Below are positions 26,886 to 36,731 of a stretch of DNA of 64,000 nucleotides, piece by piece. A program made the translations under genes and the position numbers. Position 1 is the stretch's first letter, and every line of letters begins with the position of its first letter. A model generated the notes under the pieces. That model saw nothing but the letters and a program-made list of their open reading frames with translations. It was not told where the DNA came from and searched no databases. This DNA is from Pacificibacter marinus (GTDB lineage Bacteria; Pseudomonadota; Alphaproteobacteria; Rhodobacterales; Rhodobacteraceae): contig NZ_JAHKPU010000010.1 in NCBI RefSeq assembly GCF_018860505.1, positions 83,730 to 147,729 on the forward strand, given 5' to 3'.

Positions 26886-27539
26886 TTAGAGAATTTTGAT
26901 GCCAGCAGCTTTGATGTCTTTCACAAAACCGTCCAAGCCTTTGTCGGTCAAAACATGGTTCGCCATGGCTTTGATAACGCCGGGAGGGGCTGTGATCACG
27001 TCCGCGCCGATTTTCGCACAATCAGAAATGTGGTTCACGGTGCGAATGCTAGCGGCCAAGATTTCAGTCTCGTAACCGTAGTTGTCGTAGATGGTGCGAA
27101 TGTCTTCGATCAGTTCCAGACCATCGATGTTGATGTCATCCAAACGGCCGATGAAAGGCGAGATATATGTCGCGCCAGATTTCGCCGCTAAAAGCGCTTG
27201 GTTGGCAGAGAAACACAAGGTGACATTGATTTTGTGACCTTCGGATGAGAGCACTTTACAAGCTTTCAAACCATCCAAAGTCAAAGGCAATTTGATCACA
27301 ACGTTGTCGGCAATCTTGGCCAATTTGCGGCCTTCTTCGATCATCGTGGCAGAATCAAGTGCCACAACTTCGGCAGATACGGGACCATCAACCAAATCGC
27401 AGATTTCTTTGGTCACTTCCAAAATGTCACGGCCAGATTTTGCGATCAAAGACGGGTTTGTGGTCACACCATCGCAAAAGCCAAGGTCGTTTAGCTCACG
27501 GATTGCATCTACATCGGCTGTATCAACGAAAAATTTCAT
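26886..27539 (-). CDS. tal: Transaldolase, short (TalC/FSA-like) type
   Basis: A 217-residue class I aldolase of the small transaldolase group. The Schiff-base lysine is K83 in VVIKLPLT. Two residues separate transaldolases from fructose-6-phosphate aldolase: here E57 (SAEVVA) where FSA has Gln, and F129 (SPFIGR) where FSA has Tyr. Both point to transaldolase activity, linking sedoheptulose 7-phosphate and glyceraldehyde 3-phosphate to erythrose 4-phosphate and fructose 6-phosphate. The gene is divergent from priA and ends in its own terminator. Confidence 0.92.
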   Translation of the reverse strand: MKFFVDTADVDAIRELNDLGFCDGVTTNPSLIAKSGRDILEVTKEICDLVDGPVSAEVVALDSATMIEEGRKLAKIADNVVIKLPLTLDGLKACKVLSSEGHKINVTLCFSANQALLAAKSGATYISPFIGRLDDINIDGLELIEDIRTIYDNYGYETEILAASIRTVNHISDCAKIGADVITAPPGVIKAMANHVLTDKGLDGFVKDIKAAGIKIL

Positions 27540-27664
27540 AGCGGAGTCCTCTGTACACCTAAAGTTTTCGCGCCTTGATAGCGCAAACGAGGCGTTTGAG
27601 AAAGGGGCTTATCTGTAAAAGCGGCACTGGTATGGGGCAGGCAAACCTCTTATGAAATAAGACC

Positions 27665-29860
27665 ATGACGCAGACCGATTTTTTCCCCCAAGGCGCGCTG
27701 GTCGCGGTGTTGACAACCGAGCCACTTGACCGCCCGCTGGATTATAAATCCCCCGAAGGCGGCTGCCGTTTGGGTGATTTTGTGCAGGTGCCGCTTGGGC
27801 CGCGCAAAGTTTTGGGCTGCGTTTGGGGTGCTGGGCGTGGCGGTTTTGATCTAAGCAAAGCGCGTGCCGTTTCGAACATCTTGGATGTGGCGCCGATGAG
27901 CACCGATATGATGACGTTTTTGACCCGCGTTGGCGCTTACACATTGACGCCGATGCCTGCGATGCTGCGTTTGGCCACCCGCGCGCCGGGCTTGGTCGAT
28001 CCGCCGTCGATGCGCAAAGTGTACCGGCTTGGCACGGGCGAGATGCCGCGCGAGACAGATGCACGCAAGCGGGTGATTGCGACGTTGAAGGAAACGCCGA
28101 ATCTGTCGTTCACTTTGAAAGAACTGGCCGAACATGTGGGCGTGGGTACTGCTGTGATCAAAGGTCTGGTGCCCTCAGGCGCTGTGTTGGAACAAGACAG
28201 CCCCCGCGATTTGGAATTCCCCCGCCTTGATCCCCATGCCAGCGGTAAGACCTTGAGCGATGATCAGGCTGCGGCCTCAGCCGCCTTGCGCAATGCTGTT
28301 GCCTCTGAGCGCTATTCCACGACCTTGCTTAAAGGTGTCACAGGATCGGGCAAAACAGAAGTCTACTTGGAAGCCGTGGCAGAATGTTTGGCTAAAGGCC
28401 GTCAGGCTTTGGTGTTATTGCCCGAGATCGCTTTGACGTCTGAGTTTTTGGACCGCGTTGAGGAACGCTTTGGATCGAAGCCTGCCGAATGGCATTCTGG
28501 TGTGACCATGACCGAACGCCGTCGTGTTTGGAAAATGGTCGGATCAGGTGGCGCGCAGATGGTGATTGGTGCGCGCTCTGCACTGTTTTTGCCTTACCAA
28601 AATCTGGGCTTGATTGTGGTCGATGAAGAACACGATACATCCTACAAACAAGAAGAGGGCGTGTTGTACAACGCCCGCGACATGTCTGTACTGCGGGCGT
28701 CTTTGTGTTCGGCCACGGTTGTCTTGGCTTCGGCCACGCCCAGCCTTGAGACTTGGGCCAATGTCGAAGCTGGCAAATACAAACGCCTTGATTTGGAAAG
28801 CCGGTTTGGCCCCGCTGTGATGCCAGAAATGCGTGCGCTGGACATGCGGGTAGAGACCTTAGCAGCCACGCGGTTTATTTCCGACCAACTGGTCGCGGAA
28901 GTGAACAAGCGGGTGGAAAAAGGCGAACAGTCTTTGTTGTTCATCAACAGGCGTGGCTATGCCCCCGTTACCATTTGCCGTGCCTGCGGACATCAGATTG
29001 CTTGCGATCATTGCGATGCGCGCATGGTCGAGCACCGGTTTTTGAAACGCCTGATGTGCCATCAATGTGGTGAGACGAAAGAGATGCCCACCGCTTGTCC
29101 GTCGTGCAAAGCCGAGGGGCGATTGGCCCCCGTTGGCCCCGGTGTGGAACGCTTGGCCGAAGAGGTCGTCGAGAAATTTCCCGACGCGAAAGTTGCGGTG
29201 CTCTCATCTGACTTGTTCGGCTCTGCGCGGGCCTTGAAAGAGCAAATTCAACTGATTGCCAATGGCGATACAGATATCATTATCGGCACGCAGCTTGTCG
29301 CAAAAGGGCACAACTTTCCCAATCTGACTTTGGTGGGCGTGATCGATGCTGATTTGGGCCTGCAAGGGTCTGATCTGCGCGCCGCCGAACGTACCTTTCA
29401 ATTGATGCGCCAAGTGGCCGGACGGGCAGGGCGGGCTGAGAAGCGCGGCACCGCTTTGATGCAGACGTACCAGCCCGAACACCCTGTGATCCGCGCGATT
29501 TTGGCAGGGGATGAGGAAGGCTTTTGGCGGGCCGAAGCGGAAGAACGCAAAATGGCGGGTGTGCCCCCTTACGGTCGTATGGCGGGGATCATTTTGTCGG
29601 GGTCTGATCTTGGCGATGTGTCACGCGCCGCCAGTGACATGGCTCGCAATGTTGCCCCGTTACAAAAAATCGGCGCGATGGTTTTCGGGCCAGCCCCTGC
29701 GCCGATTGCCCGCGTGCGGGGCAAACATCGTGTACGTCTGTTGGTGAAAGCCGAAAAGACCGCGCCGCTTCAAGGCGCACTTAGCCGTTGGGCCGCAGGC
29801 GTGAGACTGCCCAAAAACGTCAAACTTCAGATCGATATCGACCCGCAGAGTTTCTGGTAG
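27665..29860 (+). CDS. priA: Primosomal replication protein N' (PriA helicase)
   Basis: A 731-residue superfamily 2 helicase that restarts stalled replication forks. It has an N-terminal 3'-OH-binding domain (about 1-110), Walker A in GVTGSGKTEVY near 225, and the DEEHD box at 320-324. Eight Cys occur in four CxxC pairs, starting near C438 (CRACGHQIACDHC), and form the two-zinc module. Helicase motifs V-VI are visible around GTQLVAKGHNF and QVAGRAGRAEK. All parts are intact. It is divergent from tal over 125 bases. Confidence 0.96.
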   Translation: MTQTDFFPQGALVAVLTTEPLDRPLDYKSPEGGCRLGDFVQVPLGPRKVLGCVWGAGRGGFDLSKARAVSNILDVAPMSTDMMTFLTRVGAYTLTPMPAMLRLATRAPGLVDPPSMRKVYRLGTGEMPRETDARKRVIATLKETPNLSFTLKELAEHVGVGTAVIKGLVPSGAVLEQDSPRDLEFPRLDPHASGKTLSDDQAAASAALRNAVASERYSTTLLKGVTGSGKTEVYLEAVAECLAKGRQALVLLPEIALTSEFLDRVEERFGSKPAEWHSGVTMTERRRVWKMVGSGGAQMVIGARSALFLPYQNLGLIVVDEEHDTSYKQEEGVLYNARDMSVLRASLCSATVVLASATPSLETWANVEAGKYKRLDLESRFGPAVMPEMRALDMRVETLAATRFISDQLVAEVNKRVEKGEQSLLFINRRGYAPVTICRACGHQIACDHCDARMVEHRFLKRLMCHQCGETKEMPTACPSCKAEGRLAPVGPGVERLAEEVVEKFPDAKVAVLSSDLFGSARALKEQIQLIANGDTDIIIGTQLVAKGHNFPNLTLVGVIDADLGLQGSDLRAAERTFQLMRQVAGRAGRAEKRGTALMQTYQPEHPVIRAILAGDEEGFWRAEAEERKMAGVPPYGRMAGIILSGSDLGDVSRAASDMARNVAPLQKIGAMVFGPAPAPIARVRGKHRVRLLVKAEKTAPLQGALSRWAAGVRLPKNVKLQIDIDPQSFW

Positions 29861-29875
29861 GTTTATCTGGGCGCT

Positions 29876-30931
29876 CTAGCCGAGCCTGATTTTGAACAGA
29901 TGCGTGGTCACAATCGCGCCGATCCACATGCACAATAACGCCAGCCAAGCGGTGGCCGCAAACACCGACCCGCCGGTGACGCCCGCGCCAATCGCACAGC
30001 CGCCCGCCAACATTGCGCCAAATCCCATCAGCACAGCTCCGATCATGGCGCTGCGCATCACCGGCACGGAATCAAATGCTTGCCAGCGAAATTCGCCTGC
30101 GATCAATGACGATAAAAATGCGCCGAGCACCACGCCCGGCACAAGCCCTACATCAAATTCTAGCACCGCATTACGATCTAAAAAGAACATTAAAGTATTG
30201 GCGGACGGGCCTGAAAACGTGGCTGAGGTGATGGGCACGGGATCGAAGGCAACCTGCGCCAGCGACCATGTGAGCATCCACCCCACAGCCACGGAAAAAC
30301 CCACGCCAGAGGCAAAAATCCACGTTTTTGGCCCGATCTGATGCCGTTTTGCGAGGTAAAGCGCCAAACCAGCGGTGATCAATCCAAACGCCATGCCTGT
30401 GTGCTGCGGCAGATGTAAGGCGTTCAACAGGTTGATGTTTTCACCATTTGGGGTGATCCAAAGCATCGCCAATGCATCACGATAGGGGGCAAGCAGTCCG
30501 TGCAAGCTCATTTGCGCTGTGACCGCGAAAATCAAGCCGGACACGACAGATCGCAGGTTGCCCGTGGATGCTAAGACCAACAAGCGCCCCGAACAGCCAC
30601 GCGCCAAGACCATACCAGCGCCAAACATCATCCCACCGATCACAGCGCCTGACCATGATCCCGTCACGGCCATGATCCGAGCATCTGCTCCGCGAAACAG
30701 CCCGAGCATTTCAGCGCCTTGGACCCAGACAAGCGCTGTGGAAAAGATCAGCAACCAGACGGCCACGCGGGGGCCCATGACGCCATGGGCAAATTCAACC
30801 GTGGCTGCGCGCAGGCAAAAGCGCGAACGCTGTGCGGATACGCCAAAGATGATGCCCGTCATTAGACCAAACAATGCTGCGGTTGGCGTGTCTCCGATGC
30901 GTTCGACGAGGGGGAGCATATCCATGTTCAA
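29876..30931 (-). CDS. YeeE/YedE family membrane protein, probable thiosulfate/sulfur transporter
   Basis: A 351-residue polytopic inner-membrane protein of the sulf_transp (DUF395) family. Conserved cysteines sit in the expected places: C39 in SRFCLRA, C113 in ARGCSGR, and one in AGGCAIGAGVTGG near 315. In the thiosulfate transporter TsuA three such Cys relay the substrate. A TTG at 30931 is taken as start because ACAGG lies seven bases before it; ATG two codons later is possible. No TusA or rhodanese gene is adjacent, which is often seen for this family. Convergent with priA. Confidence 0.85.
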   Translation of the reverse strand: MNMDMLPLVERIGDTPTAALFGLMTGIIFGVSAQRSRFCLRAATVEFAHGVMGPRVAVWLLIFSTALVWVQGAEMLGLFRGADARIMAVTGSWSGAVIGGMMFGAGMVLARGCSGRLLVLASTGNLRSVVSGLIFAVTAQMSLHGLLAPYRDALAMLWITPNGENINLLNALHLPQHTGMAFGLITAGLALYLAKRHQIGPKTWIFASGVGFSVAVGWMLTWSLAQVAFDPVPITSATFSGPSANTLMFFLDRNAVLEFDVGLVPGVVLGAFLSSLIAGEFRWQAFDSVPVMRSAMIGAVLMGFGAMLAGGCAIGAGVTGGSVFAATAWLALLCMWIGAIVTTHLFKIRLG

Positions 30932-31140
30932 ATCTATACCTGTCCTTGACGCGGGTTTGGATCATAGTTTCAGTTTTGAGAAAGCTTTGCCTTGATCTGA
31001 ATCATATAAATTCAAATACAAGAATGTGATTTGTTTTCCCAACGCCAATAGAGCTAAGGCCAATTAGTGCGAGTTTGATGTGCAGCGAAGGTTGAAAGTT
31101 TTATCTTTTCAGTCGGCAGACAAAAGCCTAAACGACAAGC

Positions 31141-32364
31141 ATGAAAAAAATCGTTCCCATATCAGAGGCTGCGCATTTTCCACTTTGGCGCCGTCCCGTT
31201 TTTTTGCTATTTTTGATGGCCTTTGCCATGCCAATTGCCTTCAATACATGGAGTGCTCTGCTCAATAATTTCGTTATTGATGTGGCGGGATTTACCGGCG
31301 TTGAGATCGGGTGGTTGCATTCGGTGCGCGAGATTCCAGGCTTTTTGGCGGTGGGAGTGATCGCTTTGATGATGCTTGTCCGCGAGCAGATATTGGGGCT
31401 GGTTGCCTTGTTGATGCTCGGCGTAGCTACAGCGTTGACGGCTTATTTTCCGTCTTTTGGAGGCATCTTGACGCTAACCATGCTGTCGTCCATCGGCTTT
31501 CACTATTATGAGACAGTAAACCAATCATTGCAATTGCAATGGATCGACAAAGCGCGTGCGCCGCAAGTGATCGGTTGGCTTATGGCCGCGGGATCTGCGG
31601 CCTCCTTGTTGGCCTATGGCACTTTGGTTTTGACGTGGAAAACTTTTGATCTGTCTTATGCGGTTGTCTATATGGTGGGGGGCGGGGTGACTGCTGCTAT
31701 CGCGATTTATGCGTTGCTGGCTTTCCCGCAATTCGAATCTCCAACACCTCAGTTGAAAACGTTTGTGCTGCGTCGCAGGTATTGGCTCTATTATGCCTTG
31801 CAGTTCATGGCGGGCGCGCGCCGTCAGATTTTTGTGGTCTTCGCAGCCTTTATGATGGTCGAAAAGTTCGGCTTTGATGTGCACCAAGTGACATCGCTGT
31901 TCATGATCAATTTCGTGATTAATATGGTTGTAGCCCCGTTGATGGGGCGTCTGGTGGTCGCGCGCGGCGAACGCTTTGTTTTGTTGCTAGAATACGCTGG
32001 GCTTATCGTGGTGTTCTTGGCTTACGGCGGTTTGTATTGGCTGGGCTGGGGGGTCGTGGTCGCCTCTGTCTTATATGTGGTTGATCATATGTTGTTTGGC
32101 TTGGCCTTTGCGTTGAAGACTTATTTTCAAAAAATCGCAGACCCGCAAGACATTGCGCCAACGGCAGCCGTGGCCTTTACCATCAACCATATCGCGGCGG
32201 TGTTTTTGCCTGCCGCTTTAGGGTATTTGTGGATCGTGTCGCCTTCAGCTGTGTTCATCTTGGCAGCCTCAATGGCGGGGGTGTCCTTTGGGTTGGGTCT
32301 ATTGATCCCGCGCCATCCGCGCAAAGGCAATGAGACCCTGCTGTCGGCGCGCTTCAAAGCGTAA
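31141..32364 (+). CDS. MFS transporter
   Basis: A 407-residue integral membrane protein with about twelve hydrophobic helices and a charged central loop (about residues 200-215), the plan of the major facilitator superfamily. The MFS loop motif between helices 2 and 3 is weak. A helix-4 segment with SIGFHYYETVNQSLQLQW is distinctive but I cannot tie it to a substrate. There is no strong ribosome-binding site before the ATG. It is a lone gene, divergent from the YeeE/YedE gene over a 209-base gap in which I see no further feature. Confidence 0.75.
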   Translation: MKKIVPISEAAHFPLWRRPVFLLFLMAFAMPIAFNTWSALLNNFVIDVAGFTGVEIGWLHSVREIPGFLAVGVIALMMLVREQILGLVALLMLGVATALTAYFPSFGGILTLTMLSSIGFHYYETVNQSLQLQWIDKARAPQVIGWLMAAGSAASLLAYGTLVLTWKTFDLSYAVVYMVGGGVTAAIAIYALLAFPQFESPTPQLKTFVLRRRYWLYYALQFMAGARRQIFVVFAAFMMVEKFGFDVHQVTSLFMINFVINMVVAPLMGRLVVARGERFVLLLEYAGLIVVFLAYGGLYWLGWGVVVASVLYVVDHMLFGLAFALKTYFQKIADPQDIAPTAAVAFTINHIAAVFLPAALGYLWIVSPSAVFILAASMAGVSFGLGLLIPRHPRKGNETLLSARFKA

Positions 32365-32458
32365 TGGCGAAAGCACATATGTGTGACCTTTGCGAGCCGC
32401 CCTTGGTGCTTGGCCGCGCGCGCCCTATATATCCGTGACATCACATGAGGACCGACAT

Positions 32459-33115
32459 ATGTTTTCGCTCTTTTCTAAAGCCACATCTGTGACACCTGAC
32501 ACAGCCTTGCCTGGGCGCGATGCGGCTATCGCCACGGCGCAGGACCATTTCATTTTTGGCACGCCTTTGAAGGCCGACATCAAAGAAGGTCACCAAGTGG
32601 TGATTTTTGGCATGGGCTGCTTTTGGGGCGTCGAGCGGATTTTTTGGTCTCTTGATGGCGTGGTGAACACAGCCGTTGGATACGCTGCAGGGATCACGCC
32701 GAACCCGACCTATAAAGAAGTCTGTTCAGGCCAAACGGGGCACAACGAAGTGGTGCGGGTCGTGTTTGATCCCAGCCGCTTGAGTTTCGAGGCTTTGCTG
32801 AAAACCTTTTGGGAAAATCACGATCCCACTCAAGGCATGCGTCAAGGCAATGATCGCGGCACGCAGTATCGTTCTGGTATCTACACCAGCAATGCCGCGC
32901 AGATGACGGCGGCCAAAGACAGTCTGGCCGCTTACGCCCCTGCGTTGATCAAAACCGGACATGGCGCGATCACCACCGAGATTTTACCTGCTCCGACGTT
33001 TTACTATGCCGAAGATTATCACCAGCAATACCTTGCCAAAAACCCCGAAGGATATTGCGGGATTGGCGGCACTGGGGTGAGTTGTCCGATTGGTTTGGGC
33101 GCGACACTGAAATAA
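32459..33115 (+). CDS. msrA: Peptide methionine sulfoxide reductase MsrA
   Basis: This enzyme reduces methionine-S-sulfoxide in proteins with thioredoxin. The catalytic Cys is C54 in [18 protein letters not shown], with its conserved residues, and the C-terminal [10 protein letters not shown] with resolving cysteines are present. The start is set at ATG 32459 (218 residues), preceded by GAGGA; an upstream open stretch of 23 codons has no start signal and an unrelated composition. The protein begins like other proteobacterial MsrA (MFSLFSKAT). Confidence 0.96.
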   Translation: MFSLFSKATSVTPDTALPGRDAAIATAQDHFIFGTPLKADIKEGHQVVIFGMGCFWGVERIFWSLDGVVNTAVGYAAGITPNPTYKEVCSGQTGHNEVVRVVFDPSRLSFEALLKTFWENHDPTQGMRQGNDRGTQYRSGIYTSNAAQMTAAKDSLAAYAPALIKTGHGAITTEILPAPTFYYAEDYHQQYLAKNPEGYCGIGGTGVSCPIGLGATLK

Positions 33116-33133
33116 ACCAAATGAGCTTGCCCC

Positions 33134-33161
33134 CTAGGCGCCGCCGAAGACTGGCGCCTAG
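33134..33161. terminator. Hairpin between convergent msrA and a membrane-protein gene
   Basis: CTAGGCGCC and GGCGCCTAG pair perfectly over nine bases with a ten-base loop. The right arm contains the stop codon of the gene on the minus strand. No long T-tract follows, so it may act as a weak bidirectional terminator. Confidence 0.6.
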
Positions 33162-33571
33162 TTGTTGAGTGCGTAGATCATAGGTTGGTACACGAGGTCT
33201 AAAGGTGGCGTGCCTGACAGGCCTGCCAAAAGACCAAAAAGCGACAGCAAGAAGCCAGCTATAAACGTCGCGATCCCCAGTTTGAGGTGCTTTACACGTC
33301 GACGACGGCTAAAATGCAGTGCGGTTGATGCGAGCCAAATACCCCATAAAAAGGCGGCACAAATACAAAATGCATAGAGTGGACTGCCCCAAATAAGGGT
33401 TTTCGCAAAAATAACGCTGCCAAAAGCTGCGTCTTGGGCTGTCTCATTGTTAAAGAGCCGCAATCCAGCTCCAAAAATGACTTGCCACAGATAAAATCCA
33501 ATGGCGAAGGGGAAAATTATATTCAGCGTTGAAAAATATTGTCGTGAGCGAGGAACTGTATCGTAATACAT
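33158..33571 (-). CDS. Small integral membrane protein, unknown
   Basis: A 137-residue protein with three clear transmembrane segments, about residues 16-35, 62-84 and 96-120. Between the second and third is a very basic patch, SRRRRVKHLK, which would place that loop in the cytoplasm. I do not recognise the family. The frame is clean and the hydrophobic pattern is regular, so it is probably real. It is convergent with msrA, and the region upstream of its start is AT-rich. Confidence 0.6.
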   Translation of the reverse strand: MYYDTVPRSRQYFSTLNIIFPFAIGFYLWQVIFGAGLRLFNNETAQDAAFGSVIFAKTLIWGSPLYAFCICAAFLWGIWLASTALHFSRRRRVKHLKLGIATFIAGFLLSLFGLLAGLSGTPPLDLVYQPMIYALNN

Positions 33572-33748
33572 AGCAGAATGCCTACTTTGAAATCTTTTAG
33601 AAGAAACCAGAGACGATCACATGTACAAACATAGTTTGGCTAGTGAGTATACATTGAGGCGATTGACAAGCCTGAAAATGTATTTTGACCCAGGGTAAGC
33701 CAAAAAATTGCATTGCGATCTCAAATGTTACAAATTTGTCTAAAATGA

Positions 33749-33883
33749 TTAAAGAATTCGCATGGTTTGAACCCGCCCGTCTGGGTGAGTGATGCCTTTG
33801 CGCAGGATGTTTTTGTATAGGTCAGCAGCCATAAGTCTTGCCGTGAAATTCTGTGTCATGGTGGTGTAGATGCGAAAAGCCAT
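33749..33883 (-). CDS. Candidate 44-residue protein, unknown
   Basis: A short frame begins MAFRIYTTMTQNFTARL and ends in DGRVQTMRIL. Its composition (balanced basic, polar and hydrophobic residues) looks protein-like, but there is no good ribosome-binding site. The frame remains open upstream into the antisense of prmA, so the start is uncertain. It is the only coding candidate in the 367-base gap 33572-33938. The rest of the gap is AT-rich and shows no RNA gene or repeat. Confidence 0.25.
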   Translation of the reverse strand: MAFRIYTTMTQNFTARLMAADLYKNILRKGITHPDGRVQTMRIL

Positions 33884-33938
33884 AGACCAAGTGCCATCAA
33901 AACTGTTTAAGCGGTGGTAATTCCAACAGGAGACCCCC

Positions 33939-34817
33939 ATGCCCACGTTCACAGCCTTTACTACAACCAACGGACGCCTGCCAGCCGAGGCCATTTCAGA
34001 GATCCTTGAAACCCTGTTTCCCGAGCCTATCGGCGTTGGCGTGTTCGAAATCGAAGACGGATCGGGTCTGTGGGAAGTGGGGGCATACTTTACCGAAGCG
34101 CCTGATGTGGTGGGGCTTGCTTTGGTCGCCGCCTCAAATGGCGCGAAGGATTTTGTCATCTCTGAATTGCCCGACACTGATTGGGTCGCCAAAGTCCGCC
34201 GCGATTTGGCCCCTGTTGAGGCGGGACGCTTTTTTGTCTACGGGTCACATGATGCGGATAAATTGCCGAGCGATAAGATAGGCCTGCTGATCGAGGCGGC
34301 TATGGCCTTTGGCACGGGGCATCACGGCACCACATTGGGGTGTTTGCGCGCCTTTGATCGCTTGCTCACTGCGGGCGGCACTTACGCCAATGTGGCCGAT
34401 ATTGGCTGCGGAACTGCCGTGTTGGCGATGGCGGCTGCAAAAGTGAACGACACGCCAGCCTATGCGTCTGACATTGATGAGGTGGCCGTGGCTGTGGCGC
34501 AAAGCAATGTCGATGCCAATGGCCTGAGCGATCAGGTGATCTGTTTGGAGGCCGCTGGTTTTAACCATGAACAGCTCGCGGCCAAAGCGCCGTTCGATCT
34601 GGTCTTCGCGAATATCCTCAAAGGTCCGCTGGTGGCGCTGGCCCCTGATGTTGCAGCCCATACCAAAGAGGGTGGGGCTGTGATTCTGTCAGGGATTCTT
34701 AATCCGCAAGCTGCTGAGGTTATTGAAGTTTATACCCGAAACGGGTTCAATCTTACTCATCACGAAGAGATTGTTGACTGGTCGACGTTAACGCTGACAA
34801 AGATTGCCTCAAACTAA
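33939..34817 (+). CDS. prmA: Ribosomal protein L11 methyltransferase
   Basis: This enzyme trimethylates lysines and the N-terminus of ribosomal protein L11 using S-adenosylmethionine. The methyltransferase motif I is DIGCGTAVLA at 154-163. AFGTGHHGTT at 123-132 is the PrmA signature, and the substrate-site NILKGPL follows near 220. The N-terminal substrate-recognition domain (1-60) is short, as in other alphaproteobacteria. GGAGA lies close before the ATG. Length (292) is normal. Confidence 0.93.
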   Translation: MPTFTAFTTTNGRLPAEAISEILETLFPEPIGVGVFEIEDGSGLWEVGAYFTEAPDVVGLALVAASNGAKDFVISELPDTDWVAKVRRDLAPVEAGRFFVYGSHDADKLPSDKIGLLIEAAMAFGTGHHGTTLGCLRAFDRLLTAGGTYANVADIGCGTAVLAMAAAKVNDTPAYASDIDEVAVAVAQSNVDANGLSDQVICLEAAGFNHEQLAAKAPFDLVFANILKGPLVALAPDVAAHTKEGGAVILSGILNPQAAEVIEVYTRNGFNLTHHEEIVDWSTLTLTKIASN

Positions 34818-34914
34818 CCTCAAATTTCTGTTTTTTGCCTTTTTTGCCCCATTCTTGCCACATTTGGCCGCAATAAAGTCATTGTCGGTGGGGGCCGATA
34901 TTAAGGGTGTTGCC

Positions 34915-35262
34915 ATGGCCTATTCAGGTTCACAGCAATTGGAAAAAAGACTGACACGGATCGACGCTAAACGCCGTTCGATCGCTAAGGGTGCAGTCTA
35001 TTCAGTTAACCAAGACGGGCTGATCATTGCACGTCCACGTCGCACAGGTCTTCGTTTCCCATTGCGGGGAGTTTTCTTCGCAATCGCGGGCCTGTTGATG
35101 TTTAAGGTCGGTGTCTTGGTGGCCCTCGGTACTGCGACCTATGCGGACCGCATTGGCGCATGGAATGACGGTACTATGCTTGAGCGCGCTGGCGCTTGGG
35201 TGATGACAGCCGATCCCGCGACACAATGGGTGGCGATGCAGGTTAAGCTGCTTTTGCCTTAA
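34915..35262 (+). CDS. Small membrane protein of unknown function, upstream of ruvC
   Basis: A 115-residue protein starting MAYSGSQQLEKRLTRID, with AAGGG eight bases before the ATG. The open frame runs further upstream, but without a start signal. There is a charged N-terminal part, one transmembrane helix at about 50-72, then a short soluble tail ending QVKLLLP. I cannot assign a domain. It is followed by its own terminator, so it is not part of the ruv operon. Confidence 0.66.
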   Translation: MAYSGSQQLEKRLTRIDAKRRSIAKGAVYSVNQDGLIIARPRRTGLRFPLRGVFFAIAGLLMFKVGVLVALGTATYADRIGAWNDGTMLERAGAWVMTADPATQWVAMQVKLLLP

Positions 35263-35330
35263 CCACAGATTTCCTTTGGGTCCGTTCTGGCGAGTTTCCC
35301 CCAGCCGTTCTTGACCCTTTCCATGAAAAG

Positions 35331-35357
35331 ACCCGCGTCCCTCCGGCGCGGGTTTTT
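35331..35357 (+). terminator. Rho-independent terminator before ruvC
   Basis: ACCCGCG and CGCGGGT pair around a nine-base loop, followed by TTTTTC. Confidence 0.83.
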
Positions 35358-35410
35358 CACCGTTTAATGGGCTGAGTGTTTCGTCAGATGTATCCATTGG
35401 TGTTTGCAAT

Positions 35411-35425
35411 GTTCTTGTTTCGTGC
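35411..35425. promoter_or_regulatory. Near-match to the alphaproteobacterial LexA box before ruvC
   Basis: GTTC-TTGTTTC-GTGC fits the alphaproteobacterial SOS pattern GTTC-N7-GTTC with one mismatch, 51 bases before the ruvC ATG. Holliday-junction genes are SOS-controlled in many bacteria. One mismatch in an eight-base pattern is weak evidence on its own. Confidence 0.3.
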
Positions 35426-35475
35426 TAGTCGTAAACAAAAGCATAAGAATGCAGGTAACAAGAGCAGGGGTGAAC

Positions 35476-36045
35476 ATGCGAGTACTCGGGATAGACCCAG
35501 GGTTGCGCAATATGGGCTGGGGGGTCATCGACGTGGCAGGCTCGCGCATCACGCACGTGGCAAATGGCGTGTGCCATTCATTGGCCAGTGATGATCTGGC
35601 GATCCGGCTGCTGTCACTGTTTGACCAATTGGCTGATGTCGTCCACACCCATCAGCCCGATTGCGCCGCGGTCGAGCAGACGTTCGTCAACAAAGATGCC
35701 GTCGCCACATTGAAACTGGGTCAAGCCCGCGCCGTAGCGCTTTTGGTGCCTGCGCAATTTGGCCTGCCAATTGGAGAATACGCCCCCAATGCGGTGAAAA
35801 AAGCCGTCGTTGGTGTGGGCCACGCGGCCAAGCAACAGGTCGAACATATGATCAAGCTGCAATTGCCGGGGGCTAAGCTGGCTGGCGCAGATTCCGTTGA
35901 TGCTTTGGCTATCGCGATTTGCCATTCGCATCACGCGCAATCTGGGGCACGTTTGAGTGACGCGATCCAAAAGGCCGCCGTCAAACGCCCCGGAGTTAAA
36001 GCACCAAATTACAGACCATCCACCATCAAGAAAGCACGCGCATGA
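35476..36045 (+). CDS. ruvC: Holliday junction resolvase RuvC
   Basis: This endonuclease cuts Holliday junctions symmetrically, working with RuvAB. The four acidic active-site residues are D7 (GIDPG), E67 (AAVEQTF), D139 and D142 (ADSVDAL), one to one with E. coli D7/E66/D138/D141. The start is ATG 35476 (189 residues), where the protein begins MRVLGIDPG as in the family; 24 further open codons upstream are not coding. The end overlaps ruvA by four bases. Confidence 0.96.
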   Translation: MRVLGIDPGLRNMGWGVIDVAGSRITHVANGVCHSLASDDLAIRLLSLFDQLADVVHTHQPDCAAVEQTFVNKDAVATLKLGQARAVALLVPAQFGLPIGEYAPNAVKKAVVGVGHAAKQQVEHMIKLQLPGAKLAGADSVDALAIAICHSHHAQSGARLSDAIQKAAVKRPGVKAPNYRPSTIKKARA

Positions 36046-36728
36046 TTGGCAAACTCACAGGCATCGTCGATTACATTGGCACAGATCACGCGATGATCGA
36101 TGTGCGTGGCGTTGGTTATATCGTATTCGTATCTGAACGTACCCGTATGGCTATGCCGCGACAGGGCGAACCCGTAGCGCTCTATACTGATATGCTTGTG
36201 CGCGAAGACATCATGCAGCTGTTTGGCTTTACATCGTTGTTCGAAAAAGAATGGTATCGATTGCTGGTTTCTGTCCAAGGCATCGGCGCGAAAGCCGCTA
36301 TGGCCATTCTAGGCACGCTTGGACCCGAGGCCACAGGGCGCGCCATCGCGCTGGGCGATTGGAACGCGATCAAAGCTGCCCCCGGCGTCGGCCCTAAAAC
36401 CGCACAGCGGGTGATTATGGAGCTAAAAGACAAAGCGCCCAAAGTCATGGCTATGGGCGGCGCTCTGCCCGAAACACTGGATGCCTCTGATGCAGCCGAA
36501 GTGATCGAGGCCTCGCAGCCCCAGCCAGCCCGCAAAGCTGCAGCCAAAGCGCCCGCTGTAAAACCAAATGTCGCCGCCGAGGCTGAGGCTCTGTCAGCCT
36601 TACAGAATCTTGGTTATAGTCCCTCTGATGCTGCCAGCGCCGTGGCGCAAGCCGCCGTGGACACGCCTGAGGCCGCAACATCAGCGCTGATCCGTGCCGC
36701 TCTTAAATTGCTTGCACCGAAGGATTGA
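36042..36728 (+). CDS. ruvA: Holliday junction DNA helicase subunit RuvA
   Basis: RuvA binds the four-way junction as a tetramer and loads RuvB. Residues 1-62 form the OB domain. Two helix-hairpin-helix motifs follow, in [17 protein letters not shown] (near 71) and [17 protein letters not shown] (near 111). A flexible linker rich in A, K and P (about 160-178) then leads to the C-terminal RuvB-contact domain, with [12 protein letters not shown]. The linker is on the long side, giving 228 residues against about 203 in E. coli. It is coupled to ruvC by an ATGA overlap. Confidence 0.96.
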   Translation: MIGKLTGIVDYIGTDHAMIDVRGVGYIVFVSERTRMAMPRQGEPVALYTDMLVREDIMQLFGFTSLFEKEWYRLLVSVQGIGAKAAMAILGTLGPEATGRAIALGDWNAIKAAPGVGPKTAQRVIMELKDKAPKVMAMGGALPETLDASDAAEVIEASQPQPARKAAAKAPAVKPNVAAEAEALSALQNLGYSPSDAASAVAQAAVDTPEAATSALIRAALKLLAPKD

Positions 36729-36731
36729 TAG

